Assembly (NCBI GenBank): GCA_027482225.1
Contig: JAIXWD010000023.1
Span: forward strand, 62,001 to 126,000
Length of the DNA: 64,000 nt
Direction of reading: 5' to 3'
Origin: Bacteroidota bacterium
GTDB taxonomy: Bacteria; Bacteroidota; Bacteroidia; UKL13-3
A program made the position numbers and the translations under genes. Of this stretch, positions 54,245-62,852 are shown piece by piece. Position 1 is the stretch's first letter; each line of letters opens with the position of its first letter. The notes under the pieces are model-generated. The model did not search any database, had not been told where the DNA came from, and saw only the letters and a list, made by a program, of their open reading frames with translations.

Positions 54245-55825
54245 TTAAGCGCTATATTTTGATGATAATTCTTTAGCTACCAACTCAATAGTGTTGGTAA
54301 CATCATCACTTAAATTACCTTTTTTCAACTCAGCTAAAATATTGCTGTGTTTTGCTTCCATATACTGGTGGAAATCGTTTTCAAACTCACGAACTTTATT
54401 AACAGGAATATTGTTTAGTAATCCTTTTGTTCCTAAGTAAATAATAGCTACCTGTTTCTCTACTGTTAATGGTGAGAATTGGCCTTGTTTCAAAATTTCC
54501 ACGTTACGTGCTCCTTTTGCTAAAACCGCTTTAGTTGCAGCGTCTAAGTCTGAACCAAATTTAGAGAAAGCCTCTAATTCGCGGTATTGGGCTTGATCCA
54601 ATTTTAAAGTACCCGCTACTTTTTTCATTGATTTGATTTGAGCGTTTCCACCAACACGAGATACAGAAATACCTACGTTGATAGCCGGACGAACACCAGA
54701 GTTAAATAAATTCGACTCTAAGAAAATCTGTCCATCAGTAATAGAAATTACGTTAGTAGGAATATATGCTGATACGTCACCAGCTTGTGTTTCGATGATA
54801 GGTAAAGCAGTTAATGATCCTCCACCTTTTACTAAATGTTTGATAGATGGTGGAATATCATTCATTGCTTGAGCAATGCTGTCTGTTGCATTTATTTTTG
54901 CAGCTCTTTCTAACAAACGACTATGTAAATAAAACACATCACCTGGATAAGCTTCACGACCTGGAGGACGTTTAAGTAACAAAGAAACTTCACGATATGC
55001 TACAGCTTGTTTAGACAAATCATCAAATACAATTAAAGCTGGACGACCAGTATCGCGGAAGAACTCACCAATTGCAGCACCACCCATAGGGGCGAAAAAT
55101 TGCATTGGAGCAGGATCTGATGAAGTAGCTGTTACAACAACTGTGTATGGCATCGCACCTTTTTCTTCTAAAGTTTTTACCACTTGTGCAACGGTAGAAG
55201 CTTTTTGTCCGATAGCCACGTAAATACAATATACAGGTTTACCCGCATCGTAAAATTCTTTTTGATTAATAATGGTATCAATGCAAACTGCAGTTTTACC
55301 CGTTTGACGGTCACCAATAACTAACTCACGTTGTCCACGTCCAATAGGAATCATAGCATCTATTGCTTTGATACCAGTTTGAAGTGGTTCTTTTACTGGC
55401 TCGCGGTAAATTACACCAGGTGCTTTACGCTCTAAAGGCATTTCATATAAATCACCAGTAATTGGGCCTTTACCATCTATTGGCAAGCCTAGTGTATTTA
55501 CAACACGTCCTAGCATACCTTCACCTACTTTAATAGATGCAATACGTCCAGTACGTTTTACTGTATCACCTTCAATTATTGAATCTGATGAACCAAGTAA
55601 TACAGCACCAACGTTGTCTTCTTCAAGGTTAAGTACAATAGCTTGTACTCCGTTTGCAAATTCTACTAATTCCCCACTTTGAACTTTGGTTAAGCCGTAA
55701 ATACGTGCAATACCATCGCCCACTTGGAGCACGGTACCAACTTCTTCTAATTCAGCTTCTGATTTAAAGCTGCTTAGTTGCTCTCTAATGATTGCAGATA
55801 CCTCATCAGGTCTGATCTCTACCAT
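54245..55825 (-). CDS. atpA: ATP synthase alpha subunit
   Basis: 526 residues. The P-loop [13 protein letters not shown] is near residue 170, and the arginine-finger region [20 protein letters not shown] is present. It forms the F1 hexamer with beta, whose gene is not in this operon. It lies 8 bases after atpH. Confidence 0.97.
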   Translation of the reverse strand: MVEIRPDEVSAIIREQLSSFKSEAELEEVGTVLQVGDGIARIYGLTKVQSGELVEFANGVQAIVLNLEEDNVGAVLLGSSDSIIEGDTVKRTGRIASIKVGEGMLGRVVNTLGLPIDGKGPITGDLYEMPLERKAPGVIYREPVKEPLQTGIKAIDAMIPIGRGQRELVIGDRQTGKTAVCIDTIINQKEFYDAGKPVYCIYVAIGQKASTVAQVVKTLEEKGAMPYTVVVTATSSDPAPMQFFAPMGGAAIGEFFRDTGRPALIVFDDLSKQAVAYREVSLLLKRPPGREAYPGDVFYLHSRLLERAAKINATDSIAQAMNDIPPSIKHLVKGGGSLTALPIIETQAGDVSAYIPTNVISITDGQIFLESNLFNSGVRPAINVGISVSRVGGNAQIKSMKKVAGTLKLDQAQYRELEAFSKFGSDLDAATKAVLAKGARNVEILKQGQFSPLTVEKQVAIIYLGTKGLLNNIPVNKVREFENDFHQYMEAKHSNILAELKKGNLSDDVTNTIELVAKELSSKYSA

Positions 55826-55833
55826 AAATTGTT

Positions 55834-56385
55834 TTATTTAGAAATGTAACTGTTTAATAATTCTTGTTTTAGCTTGCCAAGTTTTCCTGCAATACTTGCA
55901 TCAAACAACTTGTCTTCTACCTGCACTACAATACCACCGATTAAATTTGCATCAACAGTTGCAGATATATTTATTTTTTTGCCTGTTTGGCTTTCAATGT
56001 GTCCTTTAATTTCAGTAATCACAGCTTCGCTCAATTCAACAGCTGATTTAACAGTTGCGTTAGCAATGTTATTTAAATCGTTGTATTGTTCTATAAAACC
56101 ATGAGCAATGGCACCTAAAAAACCTTCACGTTTTTTACGGATTATTATGTCAAAAAACTTGATGGTTATTGGTTGAAACTGTTTTTCGAACAAGTGTTTT
56201 AATACGGCTAACTTTTTATCTCCCGGAACTATTGGACTAGACAACAAGTTACGCATGTCGCCACTGTTCGATACAATGTTGGCAAAAGTTCTCATGTCGC
56301 TCAACACGGCATCAAGGCTCTTTTGCTCATTAGATAAGTCTAAAATTGACTTAGCGTATCTGGCGGCTACCCTGTATTCTGACAT
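55834..56385 (-). CDS. atpH: ATP synthase delta subunit
   Basis: 183 residues. It begins [18 protein letters not shown] and has the conserved C-terminal pattern [32 protein letters not shown]. It links F1 to the peripheral stalk. It starts one base after atpF ends. Confidence 0.94.
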   Translation of the reverse strand: MSEYRVAARYAKSILDLSNEQKSLDAVLSDMRTFANIVSNSGDMRNLLSSPIVPGDKKLAVLKHLFEKQFQPITIKFFDIIIRKKREGFLGAIAHGFIEQYNDLNNIANATVKSAVELSEAVITEIKGHIESQTGKKINISATVDANLIGGIVVQVEDKLFDASIAGKLGKLKQELLNSYISK

Positions 56386-56386
56386 T

Positions 56387-56881
56387 TTAGTTAAGGCTAA
56401 TTGAGTTTAAGTTATCGTTTACAAATGCTTCTTGTTGGCCACGGTCTGCTAATTGTTTACGCAATAATTTCTCAGCCATATCAATTGATAATGTGGCAAC
56501 TTGCGATTTTAATTCGTTCATCGCATTCAATTTTTCACGTTCAATTGCATCTTTAGCTGCAATAATCATTTTATCGCCTTCAGTTTTTGCATCGCTTTTA
56601 GCTTTTGCTAAAATTTGATCTTTCATTTCGCTGGCTTCCTTTAATAAACGATCACGTTCTGCGCGTGCTTCATTTAATAAACGTTCGTTGTCGTTTTTTA
56701 ATAATTGCATTTGATCACGTGCAGCTTCAGCTTGTTTTAATGCTCCTTCAATGCTGTCTTCACGTTCTTTTAATGCTGCTGTAATTGGTTTCCAAGCAAA
56801 CTTGGTTAACAAAAACATTAAAATTAGAAAAGATAATGTAGACCAAACTACTAATCCAATGCTGGGTGTTACTAATTCCAT
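56387..56881 (-). CDS. atpF: ATP synthase b subunit
   Basis: 164 residues. One N-terminal membrane helix (about residues 8-27) is followed by a long charged coiled coil (REDSIEGALKQAEAARDQM onward). It forms the peripheral stalk. A 94-base gap with a terminator-like hairpin separates it from atpE. Confidence 0.95.
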   Translation of the reverse strand: MELVTPSIGLVVWSTLSFLILMFLLTKFAWKPITAALKEREDSIEGALKQAEAARDQMQLLKNDNERLLNEARAERDRLLKEASEMKDQILAKAKSDAKTEGDKMIIAAKDAIEREKLNAMNELKSQVATLSIDMAEKLLRKQLADRGQQEAFVNDNLNSISLN

Positions 56882-56927
56882 AAGTAAATACTTTTTTCTG
56901 TTTGTGATGTTTTTAAAATCGAAAAAG

Positions 56928-56965
56928 AAAGCCCGATATAGATTCGTAAATCACCATCGGGCTTT
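56928..56965 (-). promoter_or_regulatory. Terminator-like hairpin between atpE and atpF
   Basis: AAAGCCCGAT and ATCGGGCTTT pair perfectly across an 18-base loop, and the transcribed strand continues CTTTTTCG. This is close to a Rho-independent terminator inside the operon. The c subunit is made in about ten copies per complex, so partial termination after atpE would fit. Confidence 0.68.
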
Positions 56966-56975
56966 ACTACTGAGA

Positions 56976-57197
<222 letters not shown>

Positions 57198-57233
57198 TTA
57201 TGTTTAATAATAAAAAGATTCAAAAAATTAAGT

Positions 57234-58406
57234 TTAGTGATGATCATCATGTTGCGGTTTTTCTAAAGCCATTCCTATATATAATGCTGATAGTATGGTA
57301 AAAATAAACGCCTGAATGAAAGCTACCACCATTTCAATTACGCTAATGAAAACGATAAATGGAACAGATATGCCAGCTACAGCCAGTGATTTAAATATAA
57401 ATATTAAACAAACTAAACTTAAAATTAAAATATGGCCTGCAGTGATGTTAGCAAATAATCGTATCATCAAAGCGAATGGCTTAGTGAATAAACCTATAAT
57501 TTCTACAGGTATCATTAAAGGCCATAACCATTTTGGTACATGTGGCGAGAAAATATGACCCCAATATGTTTTTGTACCGTTTATGTTAGTTAAAATAAAT
57601 GTAATTAATGCTAATACTAATGTAACGGCTATGTTGCCAGTAACATTTGCACCTCCAGGAAAAAATGGAACTAAACCTAATACATTATTCATCCATATAA
57701 AGAAGAAAACAGTGAGTAGGTATGGCATAAAACGGGCATAATTTTCGCCTAAATTAGGACGAGCAATATCGTCACGAACAAATATAACAATTGGCTCTAA
57801 CCAAGCGCCCAAACCTTTTGGAGCACCAATTCCGCGTTTTTTGTATCCATTTGCTATACTAATGAAAATCATTAATAACAAAATAACCGACAATAAAAGT
57901 GAAGCAATATTTTTAGTGATGGATAAATCAATAACAGAAATTGATTCATCGATATTACCTGAAGCATCTACTGCTTTAATATTTTCTTTTTGTTCACCTG
58001 GGTTTTTTACTATACGATAATTGAAATGGGTCCCTTGATGTGTGGCATGTCCATGTTCAAATTTACCTGATGAGAAAAACTCAAAACCTTTACTGGTATA
58101 TAAAATAATAGGTAAATGAACTGAAGTATGACCCCATAAATGCCAATCGTGTGCATCGGCAATATGTTCCATAATAAGTTCTTGGGTGTTAAATTTTTCC
58201 TCACCTGAATTGCTATGCTTGTCAACAGCAACAGTTTCAGTTTTTGTGCTTGAATCCGAATTTTCAATCGTTGTTTCAACCGACTTGCTAGCATGATTAT
58301 GCTCATTTTGAGCACTGACAACATTATTTAGGAGTGAAAATGAAACAAAAAATACAGTCGAAAATAGTATGTTTTTGCCTGATAATCTAGTTGTTATTGG
58401 ATTCAT
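57234..58406 (-). CDS. atpB: ATP synthase a subunit with long N-terminal extension
   Basis: 390 residues. A signal-like N-terminus and a His-rich soluble extension (about residues 35-165, including AHDWHLWGHTSVHLP) precede the usual membrane part. The proton-path helix carries FTKPFALMIRLFANITAGH with the essential Arg. Such extended a subunits are usual in Bacteroidota. It overlaps the preceding small membrane protein gene by 20 bases. Confidence 0.95.
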   Translation of the reverse strand: MNPITTRLSGKNILFSTVFFVSFSLLNNVVSAQNEHNHASKSVETTIENSDSSTKTETVAVDKHSNSGEEKFNTQELIMEHIADAHDWHLWGHTSVHLPIILYTSKGFEFFSSGKFEHGHATHQGTHFNYRIVKNPGEQKENIKAVDASGNIDESISVIDLSITKNIASLLLSVILLLMIFISIANGYKKRGIGAPKGLGAWLEPIVIFVRDDIARPNLGENYARFMPYLLTVFFFIWMNNVLGLVPFFPGGANVTGNIAVTLVLALITFILTNINGTKTYWGHIFSPHVPKWLWPLMIPVEIIGLFTKPFALMIRLFANITAGHILILSLVCLIFIFKSLAVAGISVPFIVFISVIEMVVAFIQAFIFTILSALYIGMALEKPQHDDHH

Positions 58407-58794
58407 TACTGCTATGTTTTTCCTTTAAATCGAGTCGCAATTTAGCAGTAAGACTTGTAATTTCAAACACTGTGTAAAAAATGTAGGTTATAAAAAAAGA
58501 AAAAATAAAACCGAGTTCGTAATTAGTCCTTGTATATCTATAATATAGTATATAAAAAATACTAAAAATAAATCGAATGCCAATAGTTAAGTATGCCGAA
58601 ATAATAAAGGCGTAACCATCTTTCTTTCCCGCTCCCATATAGGCAATTGGGTAAATTAAAGCAGTTAAAATGGTCATGAAAACAATTGCATTTATTACAT
58701 CTTTTGTAGGTACTAAATGTGGTATACACAATACAACACCAATTTGAATAAGTGTAATTGCTATTAGAAAAATATAAAACCTGATAAAAGTCAT
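58387..58794 (-). CDS. Four-helix membrane protein in the atp operon (AtpI-like position)
   Basis: 135 residues with four predicted helices and a charged C-terminus (LRLDLKEKHSSNESNNN). It sits exactly where AtpI-type assembly proteins occur, between atpZ and atpB, and overlaps atpB by 20 bases. Sequence similarity to AtpI is weak by eye, so the role is inferred from position. Confidence 0.75.
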   Translation of the reverse strand: MTFIRFYIFLIAITLIQIGVVLCIPHLVPTKDVINAIVFMTILTALIYPIAYMGAGKKDGYAFIISAYLTIGIRFIFSIFYILYYRYTRTNYELGFIFSFFITYIFYTVFEITSLTAKLRLDLKEKHSSNESNNN

Positions 58795-58828
58795 TAGTTA
58801 TTTGATGGCGTGTTTTCCACAAAAGAAA

Positions 58829-59086
58829 CTACTCTGGGTTATTTTTACTTTTTTTAATTGTTATTGCATACAAACTATAAAAAATAGTTGATAAAGCTAT
58901 AAATAAACCAAGAAGTGTAAAGTATGGGAATTTTAAATTCAATTGTTGATCAACCCAATTACCACCTAGTGATAGTGTAACAAAGACACCAATCATTTGG
59001 AATGCAAAAGCACTATATTTAGCGTAATTAGTTAGCGATTGCTTCCGGTTGTTTGCCTGAGGCTTGTGGTTGTTGCTTGGCTCCAT
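58829..59086 (-). CDS. atpZ: AtpZ/AtpI family protein
   Basis: 85 residues. A polar N-terminus is followed by two helices: NYAKYSAFAFQMIGVFVTLSLGG and [17 protein letters not shown]. This is the AtpZ pattern, linked to F-ATPase assembly or Mg/Ca transport in other bacteria. The start lies 59 bases inside the bactofilin gene; the conserved part begins after that overlap. Confidence 0.85.
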   Translation of the reverse strand: MEPSNNHKPQANNRKQSLTNYAKYSAFAFQMIGVFVTLSLGGNWVDQQLNLKFPYFTLLGLFIALSTIFYSLYAITIKKSKNNPE

Positions 59087-59477
59087 TGTTATTGTTGTTT
59101 AACGAAGCTTCCTTAGGCTTATTCATTTTACTTGAGCCATTAAATATGGCACCAGCCTCAATAATTAATTTATTTGAAACAATATCTCCCGAAATTTTAG
59201 CTGTTGACTTAACAGTTAGTAATTCGGTAGCGTAAATATTACCATTTACTTCGCCCGATATTTCAATGTTCGCAGCTTTTACGTCACCTTCTATAATGGC
59301 TGTAGGACCTAATACCAATCTTGCTTTAGATGTTAAGTATCCTTTTATGGAACCATCAACACGCATGTCGCCATCCGAGTTAACATCACCCAAAATTTGA
59401 GTGCCACTGTTTATAATGTTTAACGTATTAGGGTTAAATGCTACTGATTGGTTTTTATTGTTGTTAAATAATGCCAT
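59028..59477 (-). CDS. Bactofilin (polymer-forming cytoskeletal protein)
   Basis: 149 residues. The central beta-helix repeats (GTQILGDVNSDGDMRVDGSIKGYL, then AIIEGDVKAANIEISGEVNG) are typical of bactofilins. A Pro/Asn/Gln-rich tail of about 30 residues follows. Bactofilins form nucleotide-free filaments at the membrane and often work with M23 peptidases in shape control. The gene upstream encodes what looks like a peptidase remnant. It is the first gene after the promoter at 59537-59567. Confidence 0.93.
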   Translation of the reverse strand: MALFNNNKNQSVAFNPNTLNIINSGTQILGDVNSDGDMRVDGSIKGYLTSKARLVLGPTAIIEGDVKAANIEISGEVNGNIYATELLTVKSTAKISGDIVSNKLIIEAGAIFNGSSKMNKPKEASLNNNNNGAKQQPQASGKQPEAIAN

Positions 59478-59536
59478 GTTATATTTTACTTATTGTTTGA
59501 TGCTTTTCAACTTTCAAACAGCTTAAATTAGAATAG

Positions 59537-59567
59537 CAAATGTAACTAAAAAATAAATTAAAGCAAA
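59537..59567 (-). promoter_or_regulatory. Promoter of the bactofilin-atp operon
   Basis: On the minus strand, TTTG (59564-59567) and TACATTTG (59537-59544) are exactly 19 bases apart, matching the Bacteroidota primary promoter. It lies about 60 bases before the bactofilin ATG. Confidence 0.77.
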
Positions 59568-59622
59568 ATGGATAGTATGAATTGCGACATTTTGTGCAAC
59601 ATGCTATATATCAGCGTTTTTG

Positions 59623-59985
59623 TTATCTTTTAAGCATGGTCGTATCTTTTGGAATATTATCTGTTACAATATTCATAAGATTTTTATAATAGACTTCTTT
59701 GTCGGAAAGAGCCTGTTCTAGCGAGTCTGTTTTATATAATGTTTTAGCCAAATCGTTTTTTAAATCAGGGTCGGAATATCCAGGTATGTATTCTCTTAAG
59801 GGTGTAAACACGATTAATAAGGAAATGATAATGGTAAAAAACACAAGAAAACTGCTAAAACCCACAAAAACATTCATTGGGGTGAGGCTTAGTGAAAACT
59901 TTTCTTCAAAGGTGGTATCGTTAATTAAAACTATTCTGTACCTATTTTTTAACTTGTGTATGAGTTTTTTCTTTTTCTTTTCCAT
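59623..59985 (-). CDS. Truncated M23-peptidase-type membrane protein (N-terminal part only)
   Basis: 120 residues from the ATG at 59985; a more upstream TTG gives no sensible N-terminus. A basic N-terminus (MEKKKKKLIHKLKNRYRIVL) precedes one membrane helix (about residues 38-60). Next comes TPLREYIPGYSDPDLKNDL and a short coiled region, then a stop at TMLKR. The layout matches the N-terminal anchor of Bacteroidota M23 metallopeptidases found next to bactofilin genes, but no HxxxD or HxH peptidase domain follows. Only 145 bases remain before bactofilin, so the domain is absent, not frameshifted. Function as it stands is unknown. Confidence 0.72.
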   Translation of the reverse strand: MEKKKKKLIHKLKNRYRIVLINDTTFEEKFSLSLTPMNVFVGFSSFLVFFTIIISLLIVFTPLREYIPGYSDPDLKNDLAKTLYKTDSLEQALSDKEVYYKNLMNIVTDNIPKDTTMLKR

Positions 59986-60030
59986 AATGTGCGAATGTTG
60001 TTTTATTGACCATTGCTCTTGTAAGTTTAT

Positions 60031-60060
60031 TTTGTAGTGTGAGGCAATAAAATAATTTTG
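60031..60060 (+). promoter_or_regulatory. Promoter of porW/sprE-PBP1A
   Basis: TTTG (60031-60034) and TAATTTTG (60053-60060) are 18 bases apart, a good match to TTTG-N19-TAnnTTTG. The expected start near 60067 leaves about 38 bases before the TTG start codon. Confidence 0.65.
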
Positions 60061-60104
60061 CGTTTTCAAAGTTAAGTATTCAAAACAAAGCAATTTTTAA
60101 GAGT

Positions 60105-62852
60105 TTGCATTATAGCATTAAAAAAAATAGTTGGAGTTTATTTACAATGGTATTATTGATACTCGTAATATCTTGTAATCCAACACGCGATAGATGGCTT
60201 AACCGTAAGTGGCATACATTAACTGGCCATTATAATGTATATTTTAATGGAGTAATCAAATTTGATGATGCCATTCAAAAATATGAAATGGGTGTTCAAA
60301 ACGATTTTAATAAAATACTACCTATTTTGATTACCCCTGATGAAGCTGCTTCCAAAGGTTTAACTCCATCAATGGATGAGGTAATAAAAAAAGCTTCAAA
60401 ATCAATTCAAATGCACATGGTTGGCCGATATACTGACGACAGTTACTTTCTAATGGCCAAGGCACAGTTTTATAAACGAGATTTTTTTGCTGCACTTGAG
60501 GGGTTTCAATATATTAACTCTAAATATCCCAATACCGATTTAACAAAAGTAACTACTGCTTGGATTGCACGCTGTTACGATGGATTAAATAAGCAAGGTG
60601 AGGCGGAAGCTGTAATGGGATTATTGATTAGTGAGATTGATCCAATTAAGTTTGCAGGTAAAAAGAAAGTACCAGAAAAATTTATTCTTAAAACTCAAAA
60701 GTTAACCAAGCAGCAAAAAGTTTTTATATATGCTACTGCTGCTGATATTTATCTTAAACAAGAAAAATACAACCTTGCAGCTGATAGGTTAAAAGTTGCT
60801 TTAACAAATGCTTCAATTAAAAATGAAAAAATTCGCTACAACTATATCCTAGGTCAATTGTACTTGTTGCAAGATAGTATTAAACAAGCTAAACAATGTT
60901 TTGTAAATGTAACCAAGTTATTGGCGCCTTACGATTTTGAATTTAATGCAAACTTAAACTTAACAAAAACATATAATCCTAAAAACAAAAAAGAAGTTAA
61001 TCAAGTAAAGCGAAACTTAAAAAGGATGCTTCGGGATGATAAAAATGATGGAATGTTTGACCAAGTTTATTTCGAATTAGCCAAAGTAGAACATCGTGCA
61101 AATGAAATACCTAATGCAATAAAACATTATCAAATTTCTATATCAAAAAGCACAAAAAATGCGACTCAAAAAACATTAAGCTATTTGGCTTTAGGTGATA
61201 TTTATTTAGCCATGCCAAACTATCGTATGGGTCAAGCTTATTATGATAGTGCGGCCAATGTTATTCCAGCAGATAATAAAGATTATAAAAAGGTTCAAGA
61301 CAAAAAAAATGTATTGAGTGAGTTAATAAGTAACATATTAATCATTGAAACCGAAGATAGTTTACAAAGCTTGTCGAAACTAAGTAAAGCTGAGTTAGAG
61401 AAAAAAGTAGATAGCTGGATTAATGCTGCAAAACTTAAAGCTGTACAAGATGCTAAAAACGCTTTAGTGCAAAAGGAAATTGAAAAACAAGCTGAATTAA
61501 ACAAACCAATTGGAGGTGGGCCAGCATTGCCTAATTTAGGATTAGAACAAGGGCAATGGTATTTTTATAATCCATCAATTAAAGCAACAGGCGAGCAAGA
61601 ATTTTTTAGTGTGCGCAAATGGGGTAGAAGAGAGAATGAGGATTTCTGGCGCATTGCAGCTAAAGAAAAAGTGAAGGATCAAAATGCTATTATAGGCGAT
61701 AGCGCAACGGTTAAAGATAGTTCCATGGTAAGCAAACCAAAAGTAGGAGAAAAATCTCCTGATGGTTTTAAAGATGTTAAGAAAGAAATTGAAAAAGTAA
61801 GTGTGTCTGAAGAACGTGCTTCTTGGGTTAAAAATGTACCATACGGTTCGGTTGAATTTGAAAAATCTAATGAGAAAATTAAAGAGGCTTATTACAACCT
61901 GGGTAATATTTACGAAGAAAAAATAAACGACCCTAATGAAGCCATAGCGAGTTTTAACAAGTTAAATAAACGTTTTCCTGCAAGTGATTACGAGGCTGAA
62001 GCTTTGTATCGTTTGTTTAAACTTTATAACAACATCAAGCAATCAGACAAAGCCGAAAATGTAAAATCTGAATTGATTAACAAATATTCTGATAGCAAGT
62101 ATGCGTTAATTCTTCTTAATAAAACGGTGGTTTCTGCCGAAAACTCAACTAATAAAGAAATTTTAAAAACATACGAAGGTATTTACCAAATGTATTTGGA
62201 TGGAAATTACATGGCCGTAAAACATGCGAAATTGGAAGCTGATAAAAAATATAGCGGCAATGCCATGCAAGCAAAATTTGATTTTTTATATGCAATAGCT
62301 GTGGGTAAAACAGATTCTATTGGGGCGTTTAAATTGGAGCTATTAGAAGTTATAAAAGCCTATCCTAAAACAGATGTGTCTCAACGTGCACAGGATATTT
62401 TAAACTTGATTAATAACCCACCTTCATTAAAAGAAAAGGAACAAGAAACAAACAAGCCAGAGTTTGCTTTAGATACTGAAGGGGCAAATTATTATGTGTT
62501 TGCAACCAAAACAGAAAAGTATGACATGAACGATTTGTTGCAAAAAATAATTAACTATAATGAAGAGTATTATCAGTTGGAAACTTTACGAGCAAATACT
62601 TTAATTTCTAATGATGGCTATCAGATTTTGTATGTCCGTGAGTTTAATAAATTAAATCCAGCAGTGCAATACTTAAATGGATTTAATACAATTGGTTTTT
62701 ATAAAAACAATGTTCCCTCTAACGTCTCTTTCATACAGTTTGTTATTTCAACCGATTTGTTTAAAAAAATGTTGAAGGAAAAGAAAATTGAAGCATACAA
62801 TACCTATTTTAGCGAACAATTACCAACCTTATTAAAACAAATTAAACCGTGA
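60105..62852 (+). CDS. porW: T9SS lipoprotein PorW/SprE, TPR-rich
   Basis: 915 residues. From the TTG at 60105 the signal is MHYSIKKNSWSLFTMVLLIL followed by VISC, with Lys residues and lipidated Cys24. The only ATG (60147) would drop the charged part, so TTG is preferred. The motif NRKWHTLTGHYNVYFNG after the lipobox and long TPR arrays (for example AFYNLGNIYEEKINDPNEAI-like repeats) match PorW/SprE, an essential part of type IX secretion and gliding. It supports the T9SS-tailed proteins seen elsewhere in this window. It overlaps the PBP1A gene by 4 bases. Confidence 0.9.
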   Translation: MHYSIKKNSWSLFTMVLLILVISCNPTRDRWLNRKWHTLTGHYNVYFNGVIKFDDAIQKYEMGVQNDFNKILPILITPDEAASKGLTPSMDEVIKKASKSIQMHMVGRYTDDSYFLMAKAQFYKRDFFAALEGFQYINSKYPNTDLTKVTTAWIARCYDGLNKQGEAEAVMGLLISEIDPIKFAGKKKVPEKFILKTQKLTKQQKVFIYATAADIYLKQEKYNLAADRLKVALTNASIKNEKIRYNYILGQLYLLQDSIKQAKQCFVNVTKLLAPYDFEFNANLNLTKTYNPKNKKEVNQVKRNLKRMLRDDKNDGMFDQVYFELAKVEHRANEIPNAIKHYQISISKSTKNATQKTLSYLALGDIYLAMPNYRMGQAYYDSAANVIPADNKDYKKVQDKKNVLSELISNILIIETEDSLQSLSKLSKAELEKKVDSWINAAKLKAVQDAKNALVQKEIEKQAELNKPIGGGPALPNLGLEQGQWYFYNPSIKATGEQEFFSVRKWGRRENEDFWRIAAKEKVKDQNAIIGDSATVKDSSMVSKPKVGEKSPDGFKDVKKEIEKVSVSEERASWVKNVPYGSVEFEKSNEKIKEAYYNLGNIYEEKINDPNEAIASFNKLNKRFPASDYEAEALYRLFKLYNNIKQSDKAENVKSELINKYSDSKYALILLNKTVVSAENSTNKEILKTYEGIYQMYLDGNYMAVKHAKLEADKKYSGNAMQAKFDFLYAIAVGKTDSIGAFKLELLEVIKAYPKTDVSQRAQDILNLINNPPSLKEKEQETNKPEFALDTEGANYYVFATKTEKYDMNDLLQKIINYNEEYYQLETLRANTLISNDGYQILYVREFNKLNPAVQYLNGFNTIGFYKNNVPSNVSFIQFVISTDLFKKMLKEKKIEAYNTYFSEQLPTLLKQIKP

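Noticed and set aside
58562-58822. 86-codon frame overlapping the AtpI-position gene
   Set aside because: It is Cys/Asn/Tyr-rich and unlike any membrane protein; the overlapping 135-codon frame has clear helices.
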